A DNA stretch of 64,000 nt, from NCBI RefSeq assembly GCF_022267515.1, contig NZ_JAKFGB010000020.1, positions 270,570 to 334,569 on the forward strand, in the 5' to 3' direction. Source of the stretch: Rubinisphaera margarita (lineage in GTDB: Bacteria > Planctomycetota > Planctomycetia > Planctomycetales > Planctomycetaceae). The notes below the pieces were generated by a model, which saw nothing but the letters and a program-made list of their open reading frames with translations, was not told the origin of the DNA and searched no databases. A program made the translations under genes and the position numbers. Of this stretch, positions 44,394-52,127 are shown one piece after another. The stretch's first letter is position 1, and every line of letters begins with the position of its first letter.

Positions 44394-45323
44394 ATGAACA
44401 GAATGTCCCAGCTCAACCCGATTGCTTATCTCAACGAACGAATCATCGACGCAGCCGATCTGAAGCTCCCCGTTTCGGACATGGGCATCGTCCACGGCGT
44501 CTCCATCACCGAGATGCTGCGGACCTTCCGCGGGCGAATCTTCGAATGGGACGCCCACTGGAAGCGGCTTGAAAACTCGGCGGCTGTGCTCGGCATTCCG
44601 CTGCCCGATCAGAGCCGGGTTGCCGAGGCAATAAAGGAAATCGTTGACCACAACTTTCAGGATTTGGGCGAACACGGCGAGCTCGGCGTGATTCTCTCAG
44701 CGACGCCGGGGCCGAACCGGACGTATGTCGGAGCAGGGGCGGTCATCGAGCCGACGTTCTTTGCTCACACGTTCGAACTGCCGGGAGAGCTCTGGGCTCC
44801 GGCGACGCTTCAGGGGCAGCATCTGGCGATTTCGAGTGTGCCGCAGGTGCCCGACCGCTGTGTACCGGTCGCGGCGAAGACCCGCAGCCGGGTCAGCTGG
44901 TATCTGGCCGACCGTGATGTGCAGCAGCGGTATCCGGGATCGCGGGCGATTGTCTGCGATCAGTTCGGCTTTATTCGCGAAACGACCACGGCCAATCTGT
45001 TTCTCGTCCGCGATGGGGAGCTGCGAACGCCCGCCGAAGAAACCGTTCTGCCCGGCGTGACGCGAGCGATCACGATCGAACTGGCGAAAGAACTCGGACT
45101 GCCGTTTTCGGTTCAGGAAATGACGGTCGATGATCTGCTGCAGTCACAGGAGATCTTTACAACCTCGACGCCGTACTGTCTGCTCGGCGTCTCCCGGCTG
45201 AACAGTGCCGTGGCCGGCCTGTCGTGCCCCGGCGAGTTCACGCAGAAACTGCTGGAGAAGTGGAATGAACGGGTTGGGGTCGACATTCACGAGCAACTCC
45301 GGCAGCAGGCGACGAGCCGATAG
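44394..45323 (+). CDS. Fold-type IV PLP aminotransferase (branched-chain/ADC-lyase-like)
   Basis: A 309-residue PLP enzyme. N-terminal AYLNERIIDAADLKLPVSDMGIVHG matches the class IV start. The PLP Lys is in VPVAAKTRSRVSWYLADRD near 161. RETTTANLFLVRDGEL near 205 and PGVTRAITIELAKELG near 230 are standard. The exact substrate is unclear: branched-chain amino acid transamination, D-amino acid transamination or 4-amino-4-deoxychorismate lyase are all possible. ATG 44394 or 44403 may be the start. Confidence 0.87.
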   Translation: MNRMSQLNPIAYLNERIIDAADLKLPVSDMGIVHGVSITEMLRTFRGRIFEWDAHWKRLENSAAVLGIPLPDQSRVAEAIKEIVDHNFQDLGEHGELGVILSATPGPNRTYVGAGAVIEPTFFAHTFELPGELWAPATLQGQHLAISSVPQVPDRCVPVAAKTRSRVSWYLADRDVQQRYPGSRAIVCDQFGFIRETTTANLFLVRDGELRTPAEETVLPGVTRAITIELAKELGLPFSVQEMTVDDLLQSQEIFTTSTPYCLLGVSRLNSAVAGLSCPGEFTQKLLEKWNERVGVDIHEQLRQQATSR

Positions 45324-45465
45324 TTTCTCGGACGGGGGCTTCATGGAGATGTGCTCCTCGGGTGGGATTTGACGGGATCAGTCATTGAGTCGAGACAATG
45401 CCTGGGGGAGCAGTGCTCAGCTTGAAGCACGCGTCAGATGGCATTCTCCGACGGCTTCGCCGCCC

Positions 45466-45482
45466 CGATAGCAGAGCTATCG
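45466..45482 (+). repeat. Palindromic intergenic element, family P5 variant
   Basis: CGATAGC..GCTATCG stem with the P5 leader (ATTCTCCGACGGCTTCGCCG) and trailer GGCCACCC. The other ~300 bases between the PLP enzyme and the isomerase show no gene. Confidence 0.75.
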
Positions 45483-45636
45483 CGGCCACCCTCTGCGTGG
45501 GCGAAAGTTGCCGCCGGAATGGGGGCTTCACGGTCAATTCATCGGACGTTGCTCGACAGTTAAAACCTCGCCAAGTATGCTGACTCGGTGATGCACTGTC
45601 GTGAGTTAACATTGTCCCAGCTGAGGAGCCAGAGAG

Positions 45637-46560
45637 ATGAGTCAGACACCGGAACAGACTTCCGCCGAACAGGGTTTCCTCAGCAATCGCCGCACGCTGC
45701 TGCAGGGAGCGGTTGCCGCTTCCGCCGGGTTGCTGGTCGGACGGCAGGCGGTCGGGAAAGAGGCGGCCTCGGGAAAGGTTGCGAAGAACGGACGAATCAA
45801 GCAGTCGCTGGTTCACTGGTGCTACAGGCCGTACTGGAATGTTGAAGAGATGTGCCAGTTGTGCGTCGATCTGGGCGTGCCGAGTATCGAGCTGATCGAT
45901 CCGGAACACTGGCCGACGCTGAAAAAGCATGGCCTCACCTGTGCGATCGCCGGCAGCCACGGCTTCAAGGCCGGGCCGAACGATCCGAAGAACTGGGAGG
46001 CTTGCGAAGAGATTCTGACGAAGCGAATCAAACAGGCCGCCGAGTTCGGTTGTCCGAGCGTGATCACGTTCACCGGCATGAGCGGCGATCTGACCCCGGA
46101 AGAAGGGGCGGACAATTGTGTGAAGTTTTTCAAGCGAATCATGCCGCTCGCCGAAAAGCATAAGATCAATGTCTGCCTGGAACATCTGAATACTCGCGAC
46201 GACACCCATCCGATGAAGGGGCATCCGGGGTATCAGGGCAATCACGTTGAGTACTGCATCGATCTGTGCGAACGGGTCGGCTCGGAGCGAATGAAACTGC
46301 TCTTCGATATCTATCACGTGCAGATCATGGATGGCGATGTGATCCGCCGCATCCGGCAGCACAAGGATTATCTGGGGCACATTCACACGGCTGGCAATCC
46401 GGGCCGGGGTGAACTCGACAACACGCAGGAGATTAACTATCCCGCCGTGATGCAGGCTCTGCTGGACGTCGGTTACGACGGCTACGTCGGTCAGGAATAC
46501 ATTCCGACACGCGACGCCCTGACTGGTCTGCAGCAGGCCGTTGCCCTGTGCGATGTTTAA
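45637..46560 (+). CDS. Tat-exported sugar isomerase (hydroxypyruvate isomerase-like TIM barrel)
   Basis: A 307-residue xylose isomerase-like TIM-barrel protein. An N-terminal Tat-like signal (SNRRTLLQGAVAASAGLLVG) indicates export. Metal-binding-site segments are IELIDPEHWPTL near 86, NVCLEHLNTRDDTHPMKGHPGYQG near 178, LLFDIYHVQIMDGDVIRRI near 222, GHIHTAGNPGRGELD near 245 and GYVGQEYIPT near 286, the Hyi-type Glu/Asp/His set. It may interconvert hydroxypyruvate and tartronate semialdehyde or a sugar analogue; the extracytoplasmic setting is typical of planctomycete homologues. Confidence 0.87.
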   Translation: MSQTPEQTSAEQGFLSNRRTLLQGAVAASAGLLVGRQAVGKEAASGKVAKNGRIKQSLVHWCYRPYWNVEEMCQLCVDLGVPSIELIDPEHWPTLKKHGLTCAIAGSHGFKAGPNDPKNWEACEEILTKRIKQAAEFGCPSVITFTGMSGDLTPEEGADNCVKFFKRIMPLAEKHKINVCLEHLNTRDDTHPMKGHPGYQGNHVEYCIDLCERVGSERMKLLFDIYHVQIMDGDVIRRIRQHKDYLGHIHTAGNPGRGELDNTQEINYPAVMQALLDVGYDGYVGQEYIPTRDALTGLQQAVALCDV

Positions 46561-46621
46561 TACGACTCGCGGCGTCCGAGCGGATTGATCAGAAGGGGGA
46601 GGGCTGGGAGCCGTCCTAAAT

Positions 46622-46646
46622 CCAGCGCGGGAGTGGACCGCGCTGG
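46622..46646 (+). terminator. Strong hairpin before the DUF2183 gene
   Basis: CCAGCGCGG (46622-46630) pairs with CCGCGCTGG (46638-46646). The following AAATGCGTTT is a poor U-run, so it may be a weak terminator or a leader stem. It lies 26 bases before the TTG start. Confidence 0.5.
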
Positions 46647-46671
46647 AAATGCGTTTAACCGGGAGTCTGTT

Positions 46672-47712
46672 TTGAGCCTTGTTGGCGAGAGTCTGGTCCT
46701 GTTTCCAACAGTGGCCCATCACGATGCGATGACGGAGACGTGGCTGGCGGATGTGCACGGCTGGTGCTTCAACAGTGTCGAAGAAGTGCAGTTTCAGCGG
46801 GCACGGGCGGCGATTTTACGCCGGACTCTCAAACTGGACCGCGGCGTACCTGACCCGCCCTTTTTCCGCGAACGGGCACTCGGTTTCGTGGTCGACAATC
46901 GCAAGAAGATCGTCGTCGAAGTCGCGGATCGGGAAACGGTCAAGCTGGCCGTCAAATCGAAGCGGAACGGGCACTTCAAGTCGGCTCTCAATCTGGCGCT
47001 GCCGAGTGAGGAACTGTGCACGCACACGTCGTTCGGGAGTCTCAAAACGAGCCTGAGGGCCTTGCGGACCGATTGCGATTTGAAGGCAGCCGGCGACGTT
47101 TATCTGATTCCGCCGACCGGGCTGTCGGTCATTTCCGATATTGACGACACGATCAAGTTCTCGAATGTGGCCAATAAGTCGGAATTGCTGGCCAATACAT
47201 TTCTGCGTCCGTTCCGTGCCATCGAAGGGATGGCCGAAGTCTTTCAAAAGCTGGCGGCTCGCGACAGTAGCTTTCACTACATCTCGGCGACTCCCTGGCA
47301 GATGATCGCGACGGTTTCACGGTTTTTGGGAGAACACGGCTTCCCGGAAGGTTCTATTCATTTGCGGAAGTTTGACCTGAAAGACGTGACGTTTCTGAAG
47401 AAGATTTTTCCGTCTCACAAGAAGAAACGGAAGGTGATCGCGAACCTGATGGAGCGGTTTCCCGAGCGGAGATTTCTGCTGTTTGGCGATACCGGCGAGA
47501 AGGACCCGGAGATGTACGGCGACATTGCCCGCCGCTATCCCGATCAGGTGCTTGGCATCTGCGTTCGCAATGTGACGCCGGATCCGCCGGACTCACTGCG
47601 GTTTCGTCGAGCGTTCGCTGAGGTGCCGACTAAGAAATGGACGGTCTTTGAGGATGCTATGCGGCTGGAATCGATTGTACTGCCGGAGTTGCTGGGAAGA
47701 ACGCTTCCCTGA
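46672..47712 (+). CDS. DUF2183 (APP1-like) phosphatase domain protein
   Basis: A 346-residue protein. The HAD-like APP1 catalytic domain has GLSVISDIDDTIKFSNV (DxDxT near 155-159), FHYISATPWQMIATVSRFL near 200, and FLLFGDTGEKDPEMYGDIA near 275. APP1 is a phosphatidate phosphatase in yeast; bacterial relatives are uncharacterised. An upstream beta-rich domain precedes it. TTG 46672 sits 6 bases after GGGAG and gives MSLVGESLVLFPTVAHHD; the longer frame from 46585 runs through the hairpin and is unlikely. Confidence 0.87.
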   Translation: MSLVGESLVLFPTVAHHDAMTETWLADVHGWCFNSVEEVQFQRARAAILRRTLKLDRGVPDPPFFRERALGFVVDNRKKIVVEVADRETVKLAVKSKRNGHFKSALNLALPSEELCTHTSFGSLKTSLRALRTDCDLKAAGDVYLIPPTGLSVISDIDDTIKFSNVANKSELLANTFLRPFRAIEGMAEVFQKLAARDSSFHYISATPWQMIATVSRFLGEHGFPEGSIHLRKFDLKDVTFLKKIFPSHKKKRKVIANLMERFPERRFLLFGDTGEKDPEMYGDIARRYPDQVLGICVRNVTPDPPDSLRFRRAFAEVPTKKWTVFEDAMRLESIVLPELLGRTLP

Positions 47713-47731
47713 TCGCCGGCGCGAATCCTGG

Positions 47732-47760
47732 TTGACAATTACCGGAAAGTCGCTCAATAT
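47732..47760 (+). promoter_or_regulatory. Possible promoter upstream of the STAS gene
   Basis: TTGACA (47732-47737) with a 17-base spacer and CAATAT (47755-47760). The -35 is perfect, the -10 weak. A second candidate, TGATATACT (extended -10, 47911-47919), lies downstream. The 414 bases between the DUF2183 and STAS genes hold no gene. Confidence 0.4.
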
Positions 47761-48126
47761 AAACAAATTCTTATGTCGATTTTCTGATTGTCGACAACGA
47801 TCAATTCCTATTGAGTTTCTCAGAGTTTCGGTGGTTCGCATCGACTCGTTGCCGCGAATTCGAACGACGGTTTCCACGGTCTGTTTTCGCGTGTAATCTG
47901 ATGCGACCAGTGATATACTCGTCCCCATTGTTCTTCACAGGACAGAAGTTCGTCAGAATTCAGCGCTCAATCCGGTCCTGGTGGCTCTTTGAGTTTCCGG
48001 TCTGGACAAGACCTGTCGGATAGTCCATCTTCGACAGGGAGCACCCGGGACTTCGACTGTCATCCCGGAATCTGGACGACGAACGCTCTGCGGGTCCATT
48101 ACTTTAGTCGTGTTAGGAAGAAAAAT

Positions 48127-48480
48127 ATGGCAACAGGCCGACGCATTGATGTCGAAGAAGTCGGTGATGTGACAATCGCAACCTTTGTTGATCGCAAGAT
48201 TCTGGACGAGAACAATATTCAGCAGATCGGCAGTCAGCTGTTCGCGCTCGTCGAGGAAGATGGTCGGAAACGGATCATCCTCGACTTCTCGAATGTCGAG
48301 TATCTGTCCAGCGCAGCACTGGGGAAATTGATCACGATGGACAAGAAGGTGAAGGGAGCCGGCGGCAAGCTGCGGCTGTGCGCCATTCGTCCCGACATCT
48401 ATGAAGTGTTCGCGATCACCAAGCTCAACAAGCTGTTTGATATCAAAGACACTCAGGAAGACGCCCTGCAGGGCTTTTAA
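48127..48480 (+). CDS. STAS-domain anti-sigma factor antagonist
   Basis: A 117-residue SpoIIAA/RsbV-like protein: VEEVGDVTIATFVDRKILDE, then KRIILDFSNVEYLSSAALGKLITM with the phosphorylatable Ser in the SSA turn near 60. Such proteins bind HATPase-type anti-sigma kinases unless phosphorylated. Two HATPase genes follow within 1 kb, completing a partner-switching set. AGGA precedes ATG 48127; the longer frame to 47989 is not family-like. Confidence 0.93.
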   Translation: MATGRRIDVEEVGDVTIATFVDRKILDENNIQQIGSQLFALVEEDGRKRIILDFSNVEYLSSAALGKLITMDKKVKGAGGKLRLCAIRPDIYEVFAITKLNKLFDIKDTQEDALQGF

Positions 48481-48697
48481 CCCAGGACCTGTCCCTGCGG
48501 CTGGTCGAGAGTGTTGATCGGCGTCCGGAGGGCTCAGGCGCGGACGCGGTCCGCGATCACAGCAGTTCCCGGCTGTCTCAGAGTGTCAACGTTCTCGGGC
48601 AGCGGGGAGATCTCTTTTGGCGAGTTCCAGAAGTCATTGAACGAGTGGAATTCGTTTTCAATTTTCCGGCAGTTCGCGAGACGCGGTAACTGGTGAG

Positions 48698-49126
48698 ATG
48701 ATTTTGGCCGAGAAATTCGACGAATTCTTCAGCGAACGGATTCCGAGCGACACGGCTCGCGGGCAGGAAATCCAGGAGCGAATTATCGCTCTGATGGAGA
48801 AGTACGAATTCTCTGAACGCGACGTATTCAGTACACGCCTGGCGCTTGAAGAAGGCATTATCAACGCGATCAAACACGGCAATCGAATGGATCTGGACAA
48901 GACCGTTCTGATTGAGTGGGGGATCACGCACGAGGTAGTTAAGGTCGTGATCGAAGATCAGGGCGAAGGCTTCCGCATGGAAGACGTTCCAGATCCCACG
49001 GCCGATGAAAATCTTGAACGGCCTTGCGGGCGTGGCATCATGTTGATGCGGGCCTTCATGGATGTCATTGAGTACAATTCAAAGGGCAACGTGCTCACCA
49101 TCGAGAAACGTCGGGGTAGCGAATAG
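48698..49126 (+). CDS. HATPase_c_2 anti-sigma regulatory kinase (RsbW-like), first copy
   Basis: A 142-residue ATP-binding protein with the N box EEGIINAIKHGN near 51, G1 EDQGEGF near 90 and G2 PCGRGIMLMRAFMD near 108. It is expected to bind a sigma factor or response regulator and to phosphorylate the STAS protein encoded 218 bases upstream. ATG 48698. A related copy follows at 49217. Confidence 0.92.
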   Translation: MILAEKFDEFFSERIPSDTARGQEIQERIIALMEKYEFSERDVFSTRLALEEGIINAIKHGNRMDLDKTVLIEWGITHEVVKVVIEDQGEGFRMEDVPDPTADENLERPCGRGIMLMRAFMDVIEYNSKGNVLTIEKRRGSE

Positions 49127-49216
49127 CATGCGACTGACTCTGTCGGTTTCCTGGTTCCTTTCTGATTGAACTCCCTGATCGACATCTTTCCGCGGGCCTG
49201 GAAATGCGACGGGATT

Positions 49217-49675
49217 ATGCAACAGCCGAAAAGTTCACAGTCTTCCAGTTCCGGCTGTCCGACCACCACACGTGTCGTCATCCCGAGTGACGACGCCTGC
49301 GCTCTCGATCTGCAGGACCAGATTATTGAGCAGATGGAGCAGCAGTCGTTCAGCTCCCGCGATCTGTTCAGCACGCGGCTCGCACTCTCCGAGCTGCTGA
49401 CCAATGCGATCCGTCACGGGAACCGAATGGACTACGACAAGTCGGTGACCGTGGAATGGAACCTGTCAGCGACGCGGATCGATGTCACCATTACCGATGA
49501 AGGGGAAGGCTTCGATCCTTCTCATCTGCCCGACCCGACCGATGAGGAAAACCTCGAACGCTGCGGCGGCCGCGGCGTCCTGCTGGTCCGCAGTTTCCTC
49601 GATGAAGTCTGCTACAACGAACGCGGCAATTCGGTCCACATCGTCAAGCACGCCAGCTCCGGCGACGACGCCTGA
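49217..49675 (+). CDS. HATPase_c_2 anti-sigma regulatory kinase (RsbW-like), second copy
   Basis: A 152-residue paralogue of the preceding protein: SELLTNAIRHGNRMDYDKSVTVEWN, TDEGEGF, and CGGRGVLLVRSFLDEV. The whole-length pattern is shared, with an added Ser-rich N-terminus (QQPKSSQSSSSGCP). ATG 49217 is preferred over TTG 49166. Two adjacent kinases with one STAS antagonist suggest either two targets or one copy becoming independent. No sigma factor is in the window. Confidence 0.9.
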   Translation: MQQPKSSQSSSSGCPTTTRVVIPSDDACALDLQDQIIEQMEQQSFSSRDLFSTRLALSELLTNAIRHGNRMDYDKSVTVEWNLSATRIDVTITDEGEGFDPSHLPDPTDEENLERCGGRGVLLVRSFLDEVCYNERGNSVHIVKHASSGDDA

Positions 49676-49725
49676 CGTCGCTTCGCCCGCTCCGCTCAAA
49701 GTAAGGCTCCCTCCCACCGGGATGA

Positions 49726-49771
49726 CACAGAGATTGATCTCTGTGTTGCGAAGGAACAGGAGGCCTGTCTT
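49726..49771 (+). repeat. Palindromic intergenic element, family P1
   Basis: CACAGAGATTGATCTCTGTG (49726-49745) with linker TTGCGAAGGAACAGGAGGCC and TGTCTT. It begins an 850-base repeat cluster. ORFs across this cluster translate only repeat sequence. Confidence 0.85.
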
Positions 49772-49796
49772 CAGCGTGAGAGCCCCAAGCCTGTGG

Positions 49797-49816
49797 CACA
49801 GACATTCCTGACTGTG
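49797..49816 (+). repeat. Palindromic intergenic element, family P2
   Basis: CACAGACATTCCTGACTGTG, one of seven P2 copies (50015, 50327, 55686, 55789, 56139, 58844). Confidence 0.8.
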
Positions 49817-49821
49817 CACCA

Positions 49822-50120
49822 ACGACTCAGGGATGGCCCAGACGTGTACGTCTGGGTGACGAAGTCACAGGAAGAGGCTGTCCGGTGTTGCACTGTCCGA
49901 CGCTGCAGCAGTGTGAGAGTCTGGCGGTTCCGACAGGGAACATCGGTCAGCGACGTCTTGTGGCTGCGCCACTCAGACGCATGCGTCTGATCCAACCACC
50001 AGCGGCCAGGGTGGTACAGACATTCCTGTCTGTGCGTCATTGGACGGTGTTTTGCAGTGGGACGTCAGATCCCGTTCTCCGACGGCTGCGCCGCCCCGAA
50101 AGAATCTTTCGGGGCCACCC
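49822..50120 (+). repeat. Composite repeat unit A (P3, P4, P2, P5 modules)
   Basis: In order: ACGACTCAGGGATGG; P3 stem CCCAGACGTGTACGTCTGGG (49837-49856); GTGACGAAGTCACAGGAAG, itself a small palindrome; a GC-rich linker; P4 TCAGACGCATGCGTCTGA (49973-49990); P2 (50015-50034); ACGTCAGATCCCGTTCTCCG; and P5 (50094-50114) with GGCCACCC. Unit B repeats this order 327 bases later. No gene-like ORF. Confidence 0.85.
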
Positions 50121-50148
50121 GTGGTTGAGCTTTCCTTCCTGTAAGCCG

Positions 50149-50432
50149 ACGACTCAGGGACGGCCCAGACGTGTACGTCTGGGTGACGAAGTCACAGGAA
50201 GAGGCTGTCCGGCGCTGCAGTAGTGTGAGAGTCTGGCGGTTCCGATAGGGAACATCGGTCGGCGACCTCTTGTGGCTGCGCCACTCAGACGCACGCGTCT
50301 GTGCCAACCACCAGCGGCCAGGGTGGTACAGAGAGTCCTGTCTATGCATCATTGGGCGGTGTTTTGCAGTGGGACGTCAAATCCCGTTCTCCGACGGCTG
50401 CGCCGCCCCGAAAGAATCTTTCGGGGCCACCC
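50149..50432 (+). repeat. Composite repeat unit B
   Basis: The same modules as unit A in the same order: P3 (50164-50183), P4 (50285-50302), P2 (50327-50346, with changes), P5 (50406-50426). It is highly similar to unit A, with a 15-base deletion in the linker and scattered changes. This is direct tandem duplication with divergence. Confidence 0.85.
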
Positions 50433-50439
50433 GAAGTAG

Positions 50440-50523
50440 CTGTCCGGCGTTGCAGGTTCCGACAGGGAATATCGGTTAGCGACCTCTTGTGGCTGCGCCA
50501 CTCAGACGCACGCGTCTGAGCCA
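50440..50523 (+). repeat. Partial third composite repeat
   Basis: It repeats only the central linker (CTGTCCGGCGTTGCAGG ... ATATCGG) and P4 TCAGACGCACGCGTCTGA (50502-50519). It ends 46 bases before the hisA stop. Confidence 0.8.
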
Positions 50524-50569
50524 GCCGTTCTATTGCTGCGTCCGTTCGGCAAGCTGGGTACTTGGGAAC

Positions 50570-51310
50570 TCAGCTCTGGTTGACCAGCTTCAGGGCTTCC
50601 GGGAGTTCGATAGTGCCTTCGTACAGGGCTCGGCCGATGATGGCGGAGGAGACGAGTGGACTGCGTTCTTCGACTTCGAGCAGGTTTTCGATGTCCTTGA
50701 GCGTCGTCACGCCGCCGGAGGCGATGATCGGGATGCCGAACTGGGCGAGTTCTTCGAAGTCCTTGAGCGTTCCTCCATCGATGCCCTGCATCATGCCGTC
50801 GTTTGCGATGTTGGTGTAGATGATGGCGGCCAGTTCCGTGCCCTCGAACTGACGCGCCAGGTCAACCGCCGAGGTCTGCGACACGTCGAGCCAGCCTGCC
50901 GTGGCGACCATCGAGTTTTTGGCATCGAGCCCGAGAGCCAGATGACCGGGATGTTCTTCGATCTCGTGGCGGAACCAGGCGGGTTGTTTCAGGGCCTGCG
51001 TGCCGATGATGGCCCGGTCGATGCCGAGATCGAGAATCGTCTTGATCGACTCGCTGTTGCGGAGACCGCCGCCGAGCTGGCAGGGGACGTCGACCGCATT
51101 GACGATTCGCGAGATGACGTCGCCGTTGACCACTTTGCCCGCTTTGGCTCCGTCGAGATCGACCAGGTGAATTCGCGTCGCTCCCTGATCGGCCCACTGT
51201 TTGGCGACGGCGACAGGATCATCGTTGAAGACGGTTTCCTGATTGTAGTCGCCCTGACGCAGGCGGACGCAGCGGCCGTTCAGTAGATCGATAGCTGGAA
51301 TCAATTCCAT
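50570..51310 (-). CDS. hisA: Phosphoribosylformimino-AICAR-P isomerase (HisA)
   Basis: A 246-residue TIM-barrel enzyme of histidine synthesis that isomerises ProFAR to PRFAR. It begins MELIPAIDLLNGRCVRL (catalytic Asp8). It has LVDLDGAKAG near 48, LGGGLRN near 78, the second catalytic Asp in IYTNIANDGMMQG near 165, and IASGGVTTLKDI near 196. It is read after hisH on the same strand, 123 bases apart. hisF is not seen here. Confidence 0.96.
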   Translation of the reverse strand: MELIPAIDLLNGRCVRLRQGDYNQETVFNDDPVAVAKQWADQGATRIHLVDLDGAKAGKVVNGDVISRIVNAVDVPCQLGGGLRNSESIKTILDLGIDRAIIGTQALKQPAWFRHEIEEHPGHLALGLDAKNSMVATAGWLDVSQTSAVDLARQFEGTELAAIIYTNIANDGMMQGIDGGTLKDFEELAQFGIPIIASGGVTTLKDIENLLEVEERSPLVSSAIIGRALYEGTIELPEALKLVNQS

Positions 51311-51433
51311 CTCAGGAATCCCTCGTAACAGAAACCGGGCGCAAGGAGCCCCGAAAAAATGAGAATGCGAGTCCGCACGCTATCGTTCGGGCAAAGCGGA
51401 ATCAACCCATTCGCGGTTCCAGGCTGCAGGCGA

Positions 51434-52042
51434 TCAGATGGCGGCGAAGTTCTTCAGCAGGTGCAGGCCATGATCCTGGCTTTTTTCCGGGTGGAACTGA
51501 GCGGCGTGGACGTTGTTCTTCCAGGCCATTGCCACGACGTTTTCGCCGTGCTCGGTTTTCGAGGCGACGACCGCTGCATCGGACGGAACGACGTGATAGC
51601 TGTGGACAAAATAGAACCAGGCGTCCGAGGGAATATCCTTCAGGATCGGATTGTCCGGACGGACATCGTTGAGCTGATTCCAGCCCATGTGGGGGATCTT
51701 CAGGCCCGGCGTCTCTTTGAAGCGAACGACCTCGCCGGGAATGATGCCGAGCCCTTTGTATTCGCCGTCTTCATAGCTGACATCGAACAGCAGTTGCAGC
51801 CCCAGGCAGATACCGAGGAATGGGCGACCCGACTCGACGTGCTCCAGAATCGGCTCGACAAAATCGCCGTCTCTCAGGTGGGCCATCGCATCGCGGAAGG
51901 CACCGACTCCGGGGAGGACGAGATGATCGGCGTGGCGGATTTCCTCGGGGGTGGTGCAGATCTTCACGTCTGCTCCGACCTTCTGAAAGCCTTTCTCCAC
52001 CGAGCGGAGATTTCCCATGCCGTAGTCGATAATGTGAATCAT
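51434..52042 (-). CDS. hisH: Imidazole glycerol phosphate synthase glutaminase subunit (HisH)
   Basis: A 202-residue class I glutamine amidotransferase: MIHIIDYGMGNLRSVEKGF, the nucleophile elbow RPFLGICLGLQLLF (Cys near 81), and HAAQFHPEKSQDHG (His-x-Glu near 183-185). It supplies ammonia to HisF. The family start is ATG 52042; a frame reaching 52300 is spurious. Confidence 0.96.
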   Translation of the reverse strand: MIHIIDYGMGNLRSVEKGFQKVGADVKICTTPEEIRHADHLVLPGVGAFRDAMAHLRDGDFVEPILEHVESGRPFLGICLGLQLLFDVSYEDGEYKGLGIIPGEVVRFKETPGLKIPHMGWNQLNDVRPDNPILKDIPSDAWFYFVHSYHVVPSDAAVVASKTEHGENVVAMAWKNNVHAAQFHPEKSQDHGLHLLKNFAAI

Positions 52043-52127
52043 GATTTCTGTTTTCTCTGGACGTATTTCCGGAGCTGAGGGAGTCCGTGGAGCGTGACGG
52101 GCGGCGAGCTCGGGCCTTCTCTCTACC

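Noticed and set aside
45382..46758. 458-residue minus-strand reading frame opposite the Tat-exported isomerase
   Set aside because: It lies antisense to a clear family gene, has no recognisable motif and reflects high G+C codon bias in the opposite strand.
49793..50519. Short ORFs beginning MAQTFL or MWLRHS-like across the repeat cluster
   Set aside because: They translate repeat modules and their sequence follows the palindromes, not a protein family.
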